Shown here in pieces: positions 46,401 to 57,857 of a DNA stretch of 64,000 nt (the first letter of the stretch is position 1; every line of letters begins with the position of its first letter). Origin of the DNA: Odontesthes bonariensis (lineage: Eukaryota; Chordata; Actinopteri; Atheriniformes; Atherinopsidae); the NCBI RefSeq assembly GCF_027942865.1, contig NC_134523.1, forward strand, positions 722,116 to 786,115, in the 5' to 3' direction. Both the position numbers and the translations under genes were made by a program. The notes under the pieces were generated by a model. It was not told the origin of the DNA. It saw nothing but the letters and a program-made list of their open reading frames with translations, and made no database searches.

Positions 46401-48546
46401 ACCCTCCTGTTGTCCTGTTTAACCCTCCTGTTGTCCTGTTTAACCCTCCTGTTGTCCTGTTTAACCCCCCTGTTGTCCTGTTTAACCCTCCTGTTGTCTT
46501 GTTTAACCCCCCTGTTGTCCTGTTTAACCCTCCTGTTGTCTTGTTTAACCCCCCTGTTGTCCTGTTTAACCCCCTGTTGTCCTGTTTAACCCTCCTGTTG
46601 TCTTGTTTAACCCTCCTGTTGTCTTGTTTAACCCTCCTGTTGTCCTGTTTAACCCTCCTGTTGTCCTGTTTAACCCCCCTGTTGTCCTGTTTAACCTCCC
46701 TGTTGTCCTGTTTAACCCTCCTGTTGTCCTGTTTAACCCTCCTGTTGTCCTGTTTAACCCCCCTGTTGTCCTGTTGTCCTGTTTAACCCTCCTGTTGTCC
46801 TGTTTAACCCTCCTGTTGTCCTGTTTAACCCTCCTGTTGTCCTGTTTAACCCCCCTGTTGTCCTGTTTAACCCCCCTGTTGTCCTGTTTAACCCCCCTGT
46901 TGTCCTGTTTAACCCCCCTGTTGTCCTGTTGTCCTGTTTAACCCTCCTGTTGTCCTGTTTAACCCTCCTGTTGTCCTGTTTAACCCCCCTGTTGTCCTGT
47001 TGTCCTGTTTAACCCCCCTGTTGTCCTGTTTAACCCTCCTGTTGTCCTGTTTAACCCTCCTGTTGTCCTGTTTAACCCCCCTGTTGTCCTGTTGTCCTGT
47101 TTAACCCTCCTGTTGTCCTGTTTAACCCTCCTGTTGTCCTGTTTAACCCTCCTGTTGTCCTGTTTAACCCCCCTGTTGTCCTGTTTAACCCTCCTGTTGT
47201 CCTGTTTAACCTCCCTGTTGTCCTGTTTAACCCTCCTGTTGTCCTGTTTAACCCCCCTGTTGTCCTGTTGTCCTGTTTAACCCTCCTGTTGTTCTGTTTA
47301 ACCCCCCTGTTGTCCTGTTGTCCTGTTTAACCCTCCTGTTGTCCTGTTTAACCCCCCTGTTGTCCTGTTGTCCTGTTTAACCCTCCTGTTGTTCTGTTTA
47401 ACCCCCCTGTTGTCCTGTTGTCCTGTTTAACCCTCCTGTTGTCCTGTTTAACCCCCCTGTTGTCCTGTTGTCCTGTTTAACCCTCCTGTTGTCCTGTTTA
47501 ACCCCCCTGTTGTCCTGTTTAACCCTCCTGTTGTCCTGTTTAACCCCCCTGTTGTCCTGTTTAACCCCCCTGTTGTCCTGTTTAACCTCCCTGTTGTCCT
47601 GTTTAACCCTCCTGTTGTCCTGTTTAACCCCCCTGTTGTCCTGTTGTCCTGTTTAACCCTCCTGTTTAACCCTCCTGTTGTCCTGTTTAACCCTCCTGTT
47701 GTCCTGTTTAACCCCCCTGTTGTCCTGTTTAACCCCCCTGTTGTCCTGTTTAACCCTCCTGTTGTCCTGTTTAACCCCCCTGTTGTCCTGTTTAACCCTC
47801 CTGTTGTCCTGTTTAACCCCCCTGTTGTCCTGTTTAACCCCCCTGTTGTCCTGTAAAACCCTCCTGTTGTCCTGTTTAACCCTCCTGTTGTCCTGTTTAA
47901 CCCTCCTGTTGTCCTGTTTAACCCTCCTGTTGTCCTGTTTAACCCCCCTGTTGTCCTGTTTAACCCTCCTGTTGTCCTGTTTAACCCTCCTGTTGTCCTG
48001 TTTAACCCCCCTGTTGTCTTGTTTAACCCTCCTGTTGTCTTGTTTAACCCTCCTGTTGTCCTGTTTAACCCTCCTGTTGTCCTGTTTAACCCTCCTGTTG
48101 TCCTGTTTAACCCTCCTGTTGTCCTGTTTAACCCTCCTGTTGTCTTGTTTAACCCTCCTGTTGTCCTGTTTAACCCTCCTGTTGTCCTGTTTAACCCCCC
48201 TGTTGTCTTGTTTAACCCTCCCGTTGTCCTGTTTAACCCTCCTGTTGTCTTGTTTAACCCTCCTGTTGTCTTGTTTAACCCTCCTGTTGTCCTGTTTAAC
48301 CCCCCTGTTGTCTTGTTTAACCCTCCTGTTGTCTTGTTTAACCCTCCTGTTGTCCTGTTTAACCCTCCTGTTGTCCTGTTTAACCCTCCTGTTGTCCTGT
48401 TTAACCCTCCTGTTGTCCTGTTTAACCCTCCTGTTGTCCTGTTTAACCCCCCTGTTGTCCTATTTAACCCTCCTGTTGTCCTGTTTAACCCCCCTGTTGT
48501 CCTGTTTAACCCCCCTGTTGTCCTGTTTAACCCTCCTGTTGTCCTG
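43418..48546. repeat. 5.1-kb minisatellite, 21-bp unit
   Basis: Around 240 copies of CTGTTTAACCCTCCTGTTGT plus C (CCCCCC and CCCTCC variants), with an inserted CTGTTGTC octamer that marks higher-order units of about 100-135 bp, clearest at 43500-45100. The right half shows GTCTTG variants in blocks. Length 21 keeps frames open (LLSCLTP and VLFNPPV peptides), but no gene is implied. The final unit continues into GCGGGTCCAAAGTGAGC. Confidence 0.96.
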
Positions 48547-48639
48547 CGGGTCCAAAGTGAGCCACCACCATGTTTAGCTGTAGAAAAAATACCTTAAACT
48601 GTCTTTTTCCAACTTGAAATGTTATGACTTCCTAAAGGG

Positions 48640-48862
48640 ACCCCATCATTAGAAAAAGTCACACTTTATTTTTGTTTATGTGGGGTGCAAAAGTTTATTG
48701 CACACTTTCTGTAAATCATATAAACTTCATTTCACTTCTCAAATATCACTGTGTTTGTCCCCTATATGATATATTAAACGGAATTTTTTTTATCAATGCT
48801 TTATAAAGGTAAATCAGGAAAATCAACAAGGCTGCCCAAACTTTTGCACCCCACTGTATATA
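48640..48862. mobile_element. Tc1/mariner-like terminal fragment
   Basis: Contains GGGGTGCAAAAGTTTATTGC at 48681 and ends GCCCAAACTTTTGCACCCCA then CTGTATATA. The inverted GGGGTGCAAAAGTTT words around A+T-rich filler and the TA-rich edge resemble a small Tc1/mariner-type MITE. Confidence 0.5.
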
Positions 48863-49395
48863 ATAGCAATAATAAACCTTTATTATGAAAAAGAAAACTG
48901 AGAAAACAAGAAAACTGTTGGTCCAACTGACAGTTGGTTTGTGGTTAAAAAAATAAATAAAAATCCTGAAAACTGGTGATTGTCTTTTTGTATTGTGTAA
49001 CAAAAAATACATGATAAAAAATGTATAGAATTGAGTTGAATAGATAAATAACAGGTGGTTTCATCATACAGAATAGATGTTGGATTTTAACAGAGTTTTG
49101 GTGTTTCTGACATCACTGCAGCAGCTGACCTGAGCTCACCTGTCGGCTGAGGTTGCAGCACACTGAAGGTGAAACACCTTGAGATGAATGATGGGTGAGG
49201 GCTGCATGTCCTGAGTCTGGTTTCAGGGTCGAAGTCCCAAATTAAATAAATGAGAAATTAAATCGTCTTTATCGACACTTAAACCAGACGAGTCACACGA
49301 AACTTTGATGTAAAACTTTATTTAACCAGGAAACGCATCAGAATTAAAGTCTGGAGGCAGCAAAGCTGCCGACGTGATGACGAGTCGCCACCACC
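48863..49395. other. Intergenic, no recognised feature
   Basis: A+T-rich intergenic sequence between the transposon fragment and the next tandem array. I see no gene signal here. Confidence 0.55.
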
Positions 49396-49396
49396 T

Positions 49397-49793
49397 GCAG
49401 CCAGATGTTCTGCTGCCAGATGTTCTGCTGCCAGATGTTCTGCTGCCAGATGTTCTACAGCCAGATGTGCCTGCAGCCAGATGTTCTACAGCCAGATGTG
49501 CCTGCAGCCAGATGTTCTACAGCCAGATGTTCTGCAGCCAGATGTTCTGCTGCCAGATGTGCCTGCTGCCAGATGTTCTGCAGCCAGATGTGCCTGCAGC
49601 CAGATGTTCTGCAGCCAGATGTTCTGCAGCCAGATGTGCCTGCAGCCAGATGTTCTGCAGCCAGATGTTCTGCAGCCAGATGTGCCTGCAGCCAGATGTT
49701 CTGCAGCCAGATGTTCTGCAGCCAGATGTTCTGCAGCCAGATGTGCCTGCAGCCAGATGTTCTGCAGCCAGATGTTCTACAGCCAGATGTGCC
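49397..49793. repeat. 15/16-bp tandem array
   Basis: About 26 units of CAGCCAGATGTTCTG, with a CAGCCAGATGTGCCTG variant and a CTGCCAGATG variant at the left end. The two unit types alternate in a two- or three-unit higher-order pattern. Confidence 0.94.
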
Positions 49794-49799
49794 TGCTGC

Positions 49800-51084
49800 T
49801 CTTTGGTTTCAGCTCGGTACGGATCAGTAGGACCCCGGAAACCAAGCCGGAGACTTCCTGCTCTTTTCAGAGGAAGAAGAAGAAGAAGCCCCTCGAGCTG
49901 CATCCACAGAGAATAATCCGGTTTGAAAGCTGCTGTCTGATCCAAACGGGCCCCGTGTGGGACCGAGGGGTCTTTGGCTTTCCCTCCAGAACCACAAACA
50001 GAACCTTAAACCGGACCCATCAGGAGCTGAACAGCACCTTCACAGTTCTACGAGCAGCTGAAACAAACCCACGGGGGTCTCACCGTTATCCCCGCTTCCT
50101 GTGTCCCGGCTGGTTGCCATGGCCACGGTTACCACGGAGAGCGTCGGCCTCGGCAGAAAGGAAACCCGAGCTGCGGCTCTCGATGTCGTGATGTTTAATT
50201 CACGAGCCCGCTGCTCTCAGATCCTCCGGCTGATGAGTCGGGTTTCAGCTGCTGGACGCTGATCTGAGGCGGCCATGTTTCCACCTGTTGGCGTCTGTGT
50301 GCTGCTCTGAGCGGCCGGTTTCTGAGCGGCTGAGCGGTTCTGAGGGTTCTGAGGGTGTAATCCCACTGAAGAGGCCCCCCGCCGTGTCTTTGTTGGCTCC
50401 TCCCCCTCTGCTGGGGTTCACTGCTGCTCGGGGCAGCTCCTGATTTGTTGTTTCTGCCCGTCCTGGAACCGGACCGACCCGTTTGAGCTGCTGCTGGAGG
50501 AGGCTGAAGCGTCCTCGTGGAGGCGCAGAACCCGGCGCCGCTCGCCGTGAACGAGCAGCTCTGCTGCTTCATCCGAGCCGAAAGGTTGGCTTTGTGTTCG
50601 GGGAACTCGGCCCGGACGCTTCTGTGATTCTCAGCCGGATTTCTGCTGAGGTGAAAAAAAACGGGTTTATTTGTGACAGGATACGCTGGCAGCCGGCGTA
50701 TCGGGTTCAGTCTGACCCGTCTGAGTAAGGCAACACCAGCCCGAGGCCGAGGCTGGGGCAGACTAAAGCTCCTCAGAACCAGGAGCTCAGACCCGTCCGT
50801 TTGTCTGGGCCCAAACCCTCCGACCCGGGTCTGCGGACCGCCAGGCGCCCGCTCAGCTTCAGCGAGTCGGTCGGGAAAAGAGAGGAGAAAGTGAGCTGGA
50901 GGTTATCTGATGAAACAACGAGCAGATGTTGGGAGAGAAGAGAAGAAGAAGAAGATGGCTGCTGACACTTTAAGGGAAGGACTGTAGGAGAGAGTAGCGC
51001 GTAAACAGGAAGAGAAGAAGAAGAAGAAGAGCGGGCAGAGGAGCGCTCACACCTCAGGAGACAGCAGAAGAAGAAGCCGTTGCC
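49800..51084. other. Upstream region and presumed 5' UTR of the claudin gene
   Basis: Moderately G+C-rich, non-repetitive sequence except for short AGAAGAAGAAG runs (49873-49890, 50940-50958, 51012-51030). The second and third sit in the likely 5' UTR. I did not find a convincing TATA box or upstream coding exon. Confidence 0.4.
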
Positions 51085-51765
51085 ATGGTGAACACGGGCA
51101 TGCAGCTGATCAGCTTCACCTGCGCGGTGACGGGCTGGATCATGGCCATCGCCGTCACGGCGCTGCCGCAGTGGAAGGTGTCGGCGTTCATCGGGAACAA
51201 CATCCTGACGTCGGAGGTGAAGTGGGAGGGCATCTGGATGAACTGCGTGTACCAGACCACCGGCCACATGCAGTGCAAGACGTACGACTCCATGCTGGCG
51301 CTGCCGCCCGACGTGCAGGCGGCGCGCGCCCTGATGTGCGTGGCCATCTTCCTGGGCTGGCTGTCCTGCACCGTGTCCTGCTGCGGCATGAAGTGCACCA
51401 CCTGCGCCGGCGACGACCGCCGCGCCAAGGCGGGCATCGCGCTGGCGGGCGGCGTGCTGTTCATCCTCACGGGCCTGTGCGTCCTGATCCCCGTGTCCTG
51501 GACCGCCAACACCGTCATCCAGGACTTCTACAACCCCAACGTGCCCACCATGCACAAGCGGGAGCTGGGCCAGGCCATCTACCTGGGCTGGGCCGCCGCC
51601 GTCATCCTGATGATCAGCGGCGCCGTGCTGTGCAGCACCTGCCCGCTGATGGAGCGCGACGGCCGCTACCGCCGGGGCTACGTGGGGCGGAGCTTCGCCA
51701 ACTCGCCGGCGGACCCGCCGAAGCCCATCAGCTCCAACAGCCTCCCGCTGAAGGAGTATGTGTAG
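51085..51765 (+). CDS. Claudin (intronless, claudin-3/4-like)
   Basis: Four-pass tight-junction protein of the plasma membrane that seals or forms paracellular pores. The single frame gives 226 residues. Membrane segments are near 8-27, 82-101, 117-136 and 163-183. The first extracellular loop has the family signature W30, G49-I-W51, C54 and C64, with the usual R81 at its end. The C terminus ends KEYV, a PDZ-binding motif for ZO proteins. The ATG at 51085 has a good context (GCCATGG). The gene is very G+C-rich and has no introns, as in the CLDN3/4/5/6 group, so I place it there but cannot name the orthologue. A polyadenylation signal follows at 52003. Confidence 0.95.
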   Translation: MVNTGMQLISFTCAVTGWIMAIAVTALPQWKVSAFIGNNILTSEVKWEGIWMNCVYQTTGHMQCKTYDSMLALPPDVQAARALMCVAIFLGWLSCTVSCCGMKCTTCAGDDRRAKAGIALAGGVLFILTGLCVLIPVSWTANTVIQDFYNPNVPTMHKRELGQAIYLGWAAAVILMISGAVLCSTCPLMERDGRYRRGYVGRSFANSPADPPKPISSNSLPLKEYV

Positions 51766-52002
51766 GAGGGGGCGGGGCCTAGGTTCTCCTCTGAGTTATC
51801 AACAGGTTGAAATCTAAATATTTTCTGTTTTTTTTTTTATCTCTGTCATGTTTGTCTTCAGCGTTTCGTAGCGCTGTGATTTACAGCAGCACCTGAAGGG
51901 AGCGCGCTGCCTTTACTGTCAGCAGCAGCTGTGTGTTTCTGCAGTGAATTCTTCCTCTGATGATGATGATGAAGCTGCGACTGCGTTTGTGTTGAAATGT
52001 TA

Positions 52003-52008
52003 AATAAA
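52003..52008 (+). terminator. Polyadenylation signal of the claudin gene
   Basis: AATAAA 238 bases after the claudin stop codon, followed by GTTTGATCAGGAGTGTTT, a GT-rich downstream element. Confidence 0.7.
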
Positions 52009-52228
52009 GTTTGATCAGGAGTGTTTAAAAGCTGTCGTCCTCTTCACCTGTAGTTCAGGTTCAGCTCTGAATCCACTTTAGCCCCTCCTCCTTTTCAGTT
52101 TAGCTCCTCCCCCTTTCACAGGCTTCACTGCGACTGCATGAAGAAGGAAACTCTGCACTGAATATCTGGAGGAACACAGAAAGTTTACTGATTTTAAAAA
52201 AAACATCTTTTAGATTTTCCAAATGTCT

Positions 52229-53345
52229 TTAACCCCTTAACGCCTGAATTTATATCGCTGTATATAAAAACGTGTTTTGTGTGTTTTAGCCATTAAAGGG
52301 GAAGTTCGCCATTTTGCACATTAAGCCCTGTTTTTAGGTAGTCTGGGGTGAATTATAGATGTTCTGATCACAATTTGGACATTTGGTGCTGAACGGAGCA
52401 TTTAGGTATCCACTGCTGCAGCCCCCCCACCTTTGCATTGAGTCAATGACCACTCAAGCAAACAATCATAAAACAGCATTAAACTTTCGTTTGAAAAGAC
52501 ATGGAACTCACCGTGTGGTCAGTGGTGGACAGCGATAAATTGACCCGAAAATCGCAGCGAAATGGGCCTTCTAACAGTTGTTTTAGCATTTGGTGGACCT
52601 ATTTTTCCGGACACCGTTGAATAGCAGCAGCAAGACATCCAGCCACTAGGTGGCGATAGTGCGTTGTTTGTGTACAATACAAATCAATGAAGACGGACAA
52701 TAATGGTAATATAACTTCTCTGGAAGCGTATTTCGCGGTGATTTTCGAGCCAACGTATCGCTGTCCACCACAGACCACACGGTGAGTTCCATGTCTTTTC
52801 AAACGAAAGTTTAATGCCGTTTTATGATTGTTTGCTTGAGTGGTCATTGACTCAATGCAAAGGTGGGGGGGCTGCAGCAGTGGATACCTAAATGCTCTGT
52901 TCAGCACCAAATGTCCAAATTGTGATCAGAACATCTCTAACTCATCCCAGAATACCCCCAAACAGGGCTTAATGTGCAAAATGGCGAACTACCCCTTTAA
53001 AGGCTAAAACACACAAAACACGTTTTTAAGTAGATGGTAAATAATGCTGAGATTATTAATTTCACTTTTGCACAAAAAATAAATAGAAATTTTGGTATGT
53101 TGCTTATTTGCAACAACAGACATAATGGTCAATAATAAGATAACAACAACACAGTAATATAACAGGGAAAAAACAATGTTTTTTTATTCTCCCTTTTTTT
53201 TTTAACATATTTATTTATATAAAGGTTCCTGGGTCCGTAGTGAATATGGACTAGCCGGCATTGGGGGAATAAAGAGGCTATCTCAGCTGGTTGATTGAGT
53301 CAAACGGTTTGTAGCATATATGCAACAATAGGCGTTAAGGGTTAA
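52229..53345. mobile_element. piggyBac-like element carrying a nested fold-back element
   Basis: Outer ends TTAACCCCTTAACGCC and GGCGTTAAGGGTTAA are inverted repeats with TTAA at both edges. The right end also has a GCATATATGCAACA motif, like the GCAGATATGCAACA of the MITE at 22663. The interior is mostly the fold-back element at 52264-53030. No transposase frame. Confidence 0.75.
52264..53030. mobile_element. Fold-back (long inverted repeat) element
   Basis: Arms of about 280 bp. The left arm begins TTAAAGGGGAAGTTCGCCAT (52293) and the right arm ends ATGGCGAACTACCCCTTTAA (53000). The arms stay matched through the CATGGAACTCACCGTGTGGT region at about 52500 and 52795. A further 28 bp outside (ACGTGTTTTGTGTGTTTTAG) is also inverted. 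The centre is about 200 bp of unpaired sequence. The transcript of either strand would form a long hairpin. Confidence 0.88.
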
Positions 53346-53755
53346 ACACTTTAACAGGAGTTAATAAAAACACAAAACCTGACGTAAAACACTGAAATGT
53401 TTCAGTCTAAATCCTGACGACCAATAAAATAAAGTGAAAAAAGGTCAGCTCTTTGTTCCAGATGTTCAGCAGATGTTTCTGCTGTGATGGCGTCTCAGCG
53501 TCTGTTCTAACTGCAGCTGACTTACTGAATCAGAGAAACCAGATTAACTTTAAGGAGCTTTTCCAGGTGAAAAAGCTTTAAATGAGCTCACTTCCCCTCC
53601 TGGTTTGGGTTTAAATCATTTAAATTTAAATTCAGTCGGATTCTTTCTCTGAGGTTCGGAAGGGAAGAAAAGGTGAAAGGAAACGGTAATAAAACAAAGC
53701 TTTATTAGGTTTAAAAGGACAAATCTGCAGAGTTTACACCCGTTTCTGATCTCAC

Positions 53756-56700
53756 CTGTGATTCGCTGCTCGGCATCCGGAGACTCCAGAGACTTCCACC
53801 TGCTGGGAACAGATTCCAGCAGCGACAGCTGGTCCGGCCTCAGCGTCTGCAGCAGCGCTTTCCTGCGCAGGAATCTGACCTCTGAACTCAGGACAAACAC
53901 CAACACGCCGCAGCACGAACACGCAGCAGCACCAACACGCAGCACCAACACGCAGCACCAACACGCAGCACCAACACGCAGCAGCACCAACACGCAACAG
54001 CACCAACACGCCGCAGCACAAACACGCAGCAGCACCAACACGCCGCAGCACCAACACGCAGCAGCACCAACACGCAGCGGCACCAACACGCAGCGGCACC
54101 AACACGCAGCGGCACCAACACGCAGCGGCACCAACACGCAGCAGCACCAACACGCAGCAGCACCAACACGCCGCAGCACCAACACGCAGCAGCACCAACA
54201 CGCAGCAGCACCAACACGCAGCAGCACCAACACGCAGCAGCACCAACACGCAGCAGCACCAACACGCAGCACCAACACGCAGCAGCACCAACACGCAGCA
54301 GCACAAACACGCAGCACAAACACGCAGCACCAACACGCAGCGGCACCAACACGCAGCGGCACCAACACGCAGCAGCACCAACACGCAGCACCAACACGCA
54401 GCAGCACCAACACGCAGCAGCACGAACACGCCGCAGCACCAACACGCAGCGGCACCAACACGCCGCAGCACCAACACGCCGCAGCACCAACACGCAGCAG
54501 CACCAACACGCAGCAGCACCAACACGCAGCATCAACACGCAGCAGCACAAACACGCAGCAGCACCAACACGCAGCAGCACAAACACGCAGCAGCACGAAC
54601 ACGCAGCAGCACGAACACGCCGCAGCACGAACACGCCGCAGCACGAACACGCCGCAGCACGAACACGCCGCAGCACGAACACGCCGCAGCACGAACACGC
54701 CGCAGCAGCACCAACACGCAGCAGCACCAACACGCAGCAGCACCAACACGCAGCAGCACCAACACGCAGCAGCACCAACACGCAGCAGCATCAACACGCA
54801 GCAGCACCAACACGCAGCAGCATCAACACGCCGCAGCACCAACACGCAGCAGCATCAACACGCAGCAGCACCAACACGCAGCAGCACCAACACGCAGCAG
54901 CACCAACACGCCGCAGCACCAACACGCAGCAGCACCAACACGCAGCAGCACCAACACGCAGCACCAACACGCAGCAGCACCAACACGCAGCAGCACCAAC
55001 ACGCAGCAGCACCAACACGCAGCAGCACCAACACGCAGCAGCACCAACACGCAGCAGCACCAACACGCAGCAGCACCAACACGCCGCAGCACCAACACGC
55101 AGCGGCACCAACACGCAGCGGCACCAACACGCAGCAGCACCAACACGCAGCGGCACCAACACGCAGCAGCACCAACACGCAGCGGCACCAACACGCCGCG
55201 GCACCAACACGCAGCGGCACCAACACGCAGCGGCACCAACACGCAGCGGCACCAACACGCAGCGGCACCAACACGCAGCAGCACAAACACGCAGCAGCAC
55301 AAACACGCCGCAGCACGAACACGCCGCAGCACGAACACGCCGCAGCACGAACACGCCGCAGCACGAACACGCCGCAGCACGAACACGCCGCAGCACGAAC
55401 ACGCCGCAGCAGCACCAACACGCAGCAGCACCAACACGCAGCAGCACCAACACGCAGCAGCACAAACACGCCGCAGCACCAACACGCAGCAGCACCAACA
55501 CGCAGCAGCAACACGCCGCAGCACCAACACGCCGCAGCATCAACACGCAGCAGCACCAACACGCAGCAGCACCAACACGCCGCAGCACCAACACGCCGCA
55601 GCACCAACACGCAGCAGCACCAACACGCAGCAGCACCAACACGCAGCAGCACCAACACGCAGCAGCACCAACACGCAGCAGCACCAACACGCCGCAGCAC
55701 CAACACGCAGCGGCACCAACACGCAGCGGCACCAACACGCAGCGGCACCAACACGCAGCGGCACCAACACGCAGCGGCACCAACACGCTGCGGCACCAAC
55801 ACGCAGCGGCACCAACACGCAGCGGCACCAACACGCAGCGGCACCAACACGCAGCGGCACCAACACGCAGCGGCACCAACACGCCGCAGCACCAACACGC
55901 CGCAGCACCAACACGCCGCAGCACCAACACGCAGCAGCACCAACACGCAGCAGCACCAACACGCAGCAGCACCAACACGCAGCAGCAACACGCAGCATCA
56001 ACACGCAGCAGCACCAACACGCCGCAGCACCAACACGCAGCAGCACCAACACGCAGCAGCACCAACACGCAGCAGCACCAACACGCAGCAGCACCAACAC
56101 GCAGCACCAACACGCAGCATCAACACGCAGCAGCACAAACACGCAGCAGCACCAACACGCAGCGGCACCAACACGCAGCAGCACCAACACGCCGCGGCAC
56201 CAACACGCAGCAGCACCAACACGCAGCAGCACCAACGCGCAGCAGCACCAACGCGCAGCAGCACCAACACGCAGCAGCACCAACGCGCAGCAGCACCAAC
56301 ACGCAGCAGCACCAACACGCAGCAGCACCAACACGCAGCAGCACCAACACGCAGCAGCACCAACACGCAGCAGCACCAACACGCAGCAGCACCAACACGC
56401 AGCAGCACCAACACGCAGCAGCACCAACACGCAGCAGCACCAACACGCAGCAGCACCAACACGCAGCAGCACCAACACGCACAGGTCAGCAGGAAGGATA
56501 CTGTTGTCTGTAGTGGCGCTCGGCGTCCTGAAGCCACTCCAGCATGTCGGCGACGGACGGGACGGCGGCGGATCGCTCGGTCGCAGCCGGCAGGCCCAAA
56601 CCTTCAGCGTCCTGCTGATACAGCTGCAGCAGCGCCGACAGCTGGTTACTGACGGCGTCTCTGACCGACTGCAGGCGCCACCTGAGGAGGCAGACAGCTG

Positions 56701-57857
56701 GTTACTGACGTCACTCAGCAGCTGAGCTGAGCTCCTCTGTTGCTGATTTCTTTAGTTCTTTCTTCTTCTTCTGCTGTGTGTAACACGCAGAATGTTTTCT
56801 ATTGACATCAAACAATACTCAGATCCGCCCTCTGAGGACATCACCTGTTTCCTCCCAGCTCCTTACGCACCGATTTGTTTCCTAAACTGTCTTTGTTTCC
56901 TAAATGATCTTCCCATTTATCTCGGTACCTGACTTACCGCACTTACTCTAGCACTAGTTATACTCTTAGCTGTTTGGTTTTGGAAGGAAATGCACTTATG
57001 ATTTCTTGTGACCTGAAGTTCTTTTGCCTACCGATGTGGAACACACTGATTTCAGATGATTTGCGCCCCCCAATTTTCCAAAGGTAAACCTGTTTGCCCC
57101 ATGGATGTATTATATTAACGGTTTGCCCACCCTTGTAGTGCACCGACATAAAATGTGTTTTAAAGACTCTGTACCCTCTTTAGAATAATTCCATCCAGAT
57201 TTGAGCAGTCTAACTATTATAGTTTCCATACAGGACCTAGTTTAGGGTGATGAGAATACAAAAAAAAGCAGTAAAATGGCCCTTTATGCCCATCCATTTA
57301 ATTTGCTAATCGGAAGACAACTTCAGCTTCGTGTCTATGGGCTTGATGTGGCGCCCTGTAACACCCCCACATTTAAAAAAAAAAAAAATCACTGCTCCAC
57401 CCCTGCTCAGGTCCAACTCATCTCCACCAGCAGCTTTACTGGAACAGAGCTTTGAAATAAAATAAAGATTAACTTTTTATTGACATTTAGTCAGAAATTC
57501 CCTTGAATGTGAAATAAGTTTTTCTCTTGTTCTTGGGGGCCCGCAGCAGGTGTTTTAATCATCATCAGCCACTGTATGTGTCACTCACATGTGGTGGTTG
57601 AGCTTCTCCAGCACCGTGTCGGCGGCCTGCAGCAGCTTGAACTGCAGCCGCTCCTGCAGCTCCGGGAAGTCTCTGAGCGGCGTGCTGGAGATGTGCACGC
57701 CGGACAGAGCCCTCATCTGCTCCGCCAGGTTCCCCAGAGACTCCAGCAGCGGGCCGCACTCCGCCACAGCGCCGCCCCACACCTCCCGGTTGGTGCTCAG
57801 CGTGTGGAAGCCTCTCCGCAGCGCCTGGTGGAGGCAGCTGAGCGCCGGGTTGGACAT
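53756..57857 (-). CDS. airim: AFG2-interacting ribosome maturation factor (C1orf109 homologue), 3' end unresolved
   Basis: Partner of the AFG2 ATPases in the 55LCC complex, which helps late 60S ribosomal subunit maturation. Three coding exons are visible on the minus strand: 57857-57589, 56681-56502 and about 53886-53756. Conserved stretches are LGNLAEQM, FPELQERLQFKLL, VRDAVSNQL, and SVADMLEWLQDAERHYR, then LRRKALLQTL and SRWKSL. The start is the ATG at 57857 (MSNPALSC), aligned with the human N terminus; the upstream in-frame GTG is not used. Exon 3's acceptor is chosen as GAG before TTCAG to keep frame; CAG five bases later would break it. The donor at 53755 is clear, but the last exon was not identified. 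Intron 2 is a minisatellite. It is divergent from cdca8. Confidence 0.85.
53897..56482. repeat. 16-bp minisatellite filling airim intron 2
   Basis: About 160 units of CACCAACACGCAGCAG, with variants GCGGCACC, CCGCAGC, CACGAAC, CACAAAC and shortened units missing CAG. Blocks of ACGAACACGCCGCAGC occur twice (54590-54700 and 55300-55400), a sign of large-scale duplication. Length 16 leaves all frames free of stops on both strands. It covers about 2.59 kb of a 2.62-kb intron. Confidence 0.96.
56690..57588. other. airim intron 1
   Basis: About 0.9 kb between airim exons 1 and 2 (minus-strand donor GTGAGT at 57588-57583, acceptor CAG at 56684-56682). A+T-rich, with no repeat array recognised. Confidence 0.75.

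Noticed and set aside
43418..48546. Interstitial telomere repeat
   Set aside because: The unit contains TTAACCC but not tandem TTAGGG/CCCTAA; the 21-bp period does not fit telomeric DNA.
43304..48597. Leu/Ser/Cys/Thr/Pro and Asn/Pro/Val repeat proteins
   Set aside because: Direct translations of the 21-bp minisatellite; open because 21 is a multiple of three.
50773..51555. Minus-strand 260-residue frame and a second plus frame over the claudin
   Set aside because: Shadows of a G+C-rich single-exon gene. The claudin frame has the complete four-helix pattern and W-GxW-C-C signature.
53616..53755. Read-through of airim exon 3 into a Phe/Leu-rich tail ending KFK
   Set aside because: It would ignore a good GTGAGA donor at 53755 and has no similarity to the family C terminus. 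Short alternative endings at 53733 and about 53651 were also considered; the first needs an intron of about 30 nt, too short to be credible, and the second is unconvincing.
53616..56652. A 964-residue plus-strand frame and several Cys/Val/Leu minus-strand frames
   Set aside because: The 16-bp array has no stops in any frame. The minus-strand frames only partly coincide with the real airim exons 2 and 3 at the array edges.
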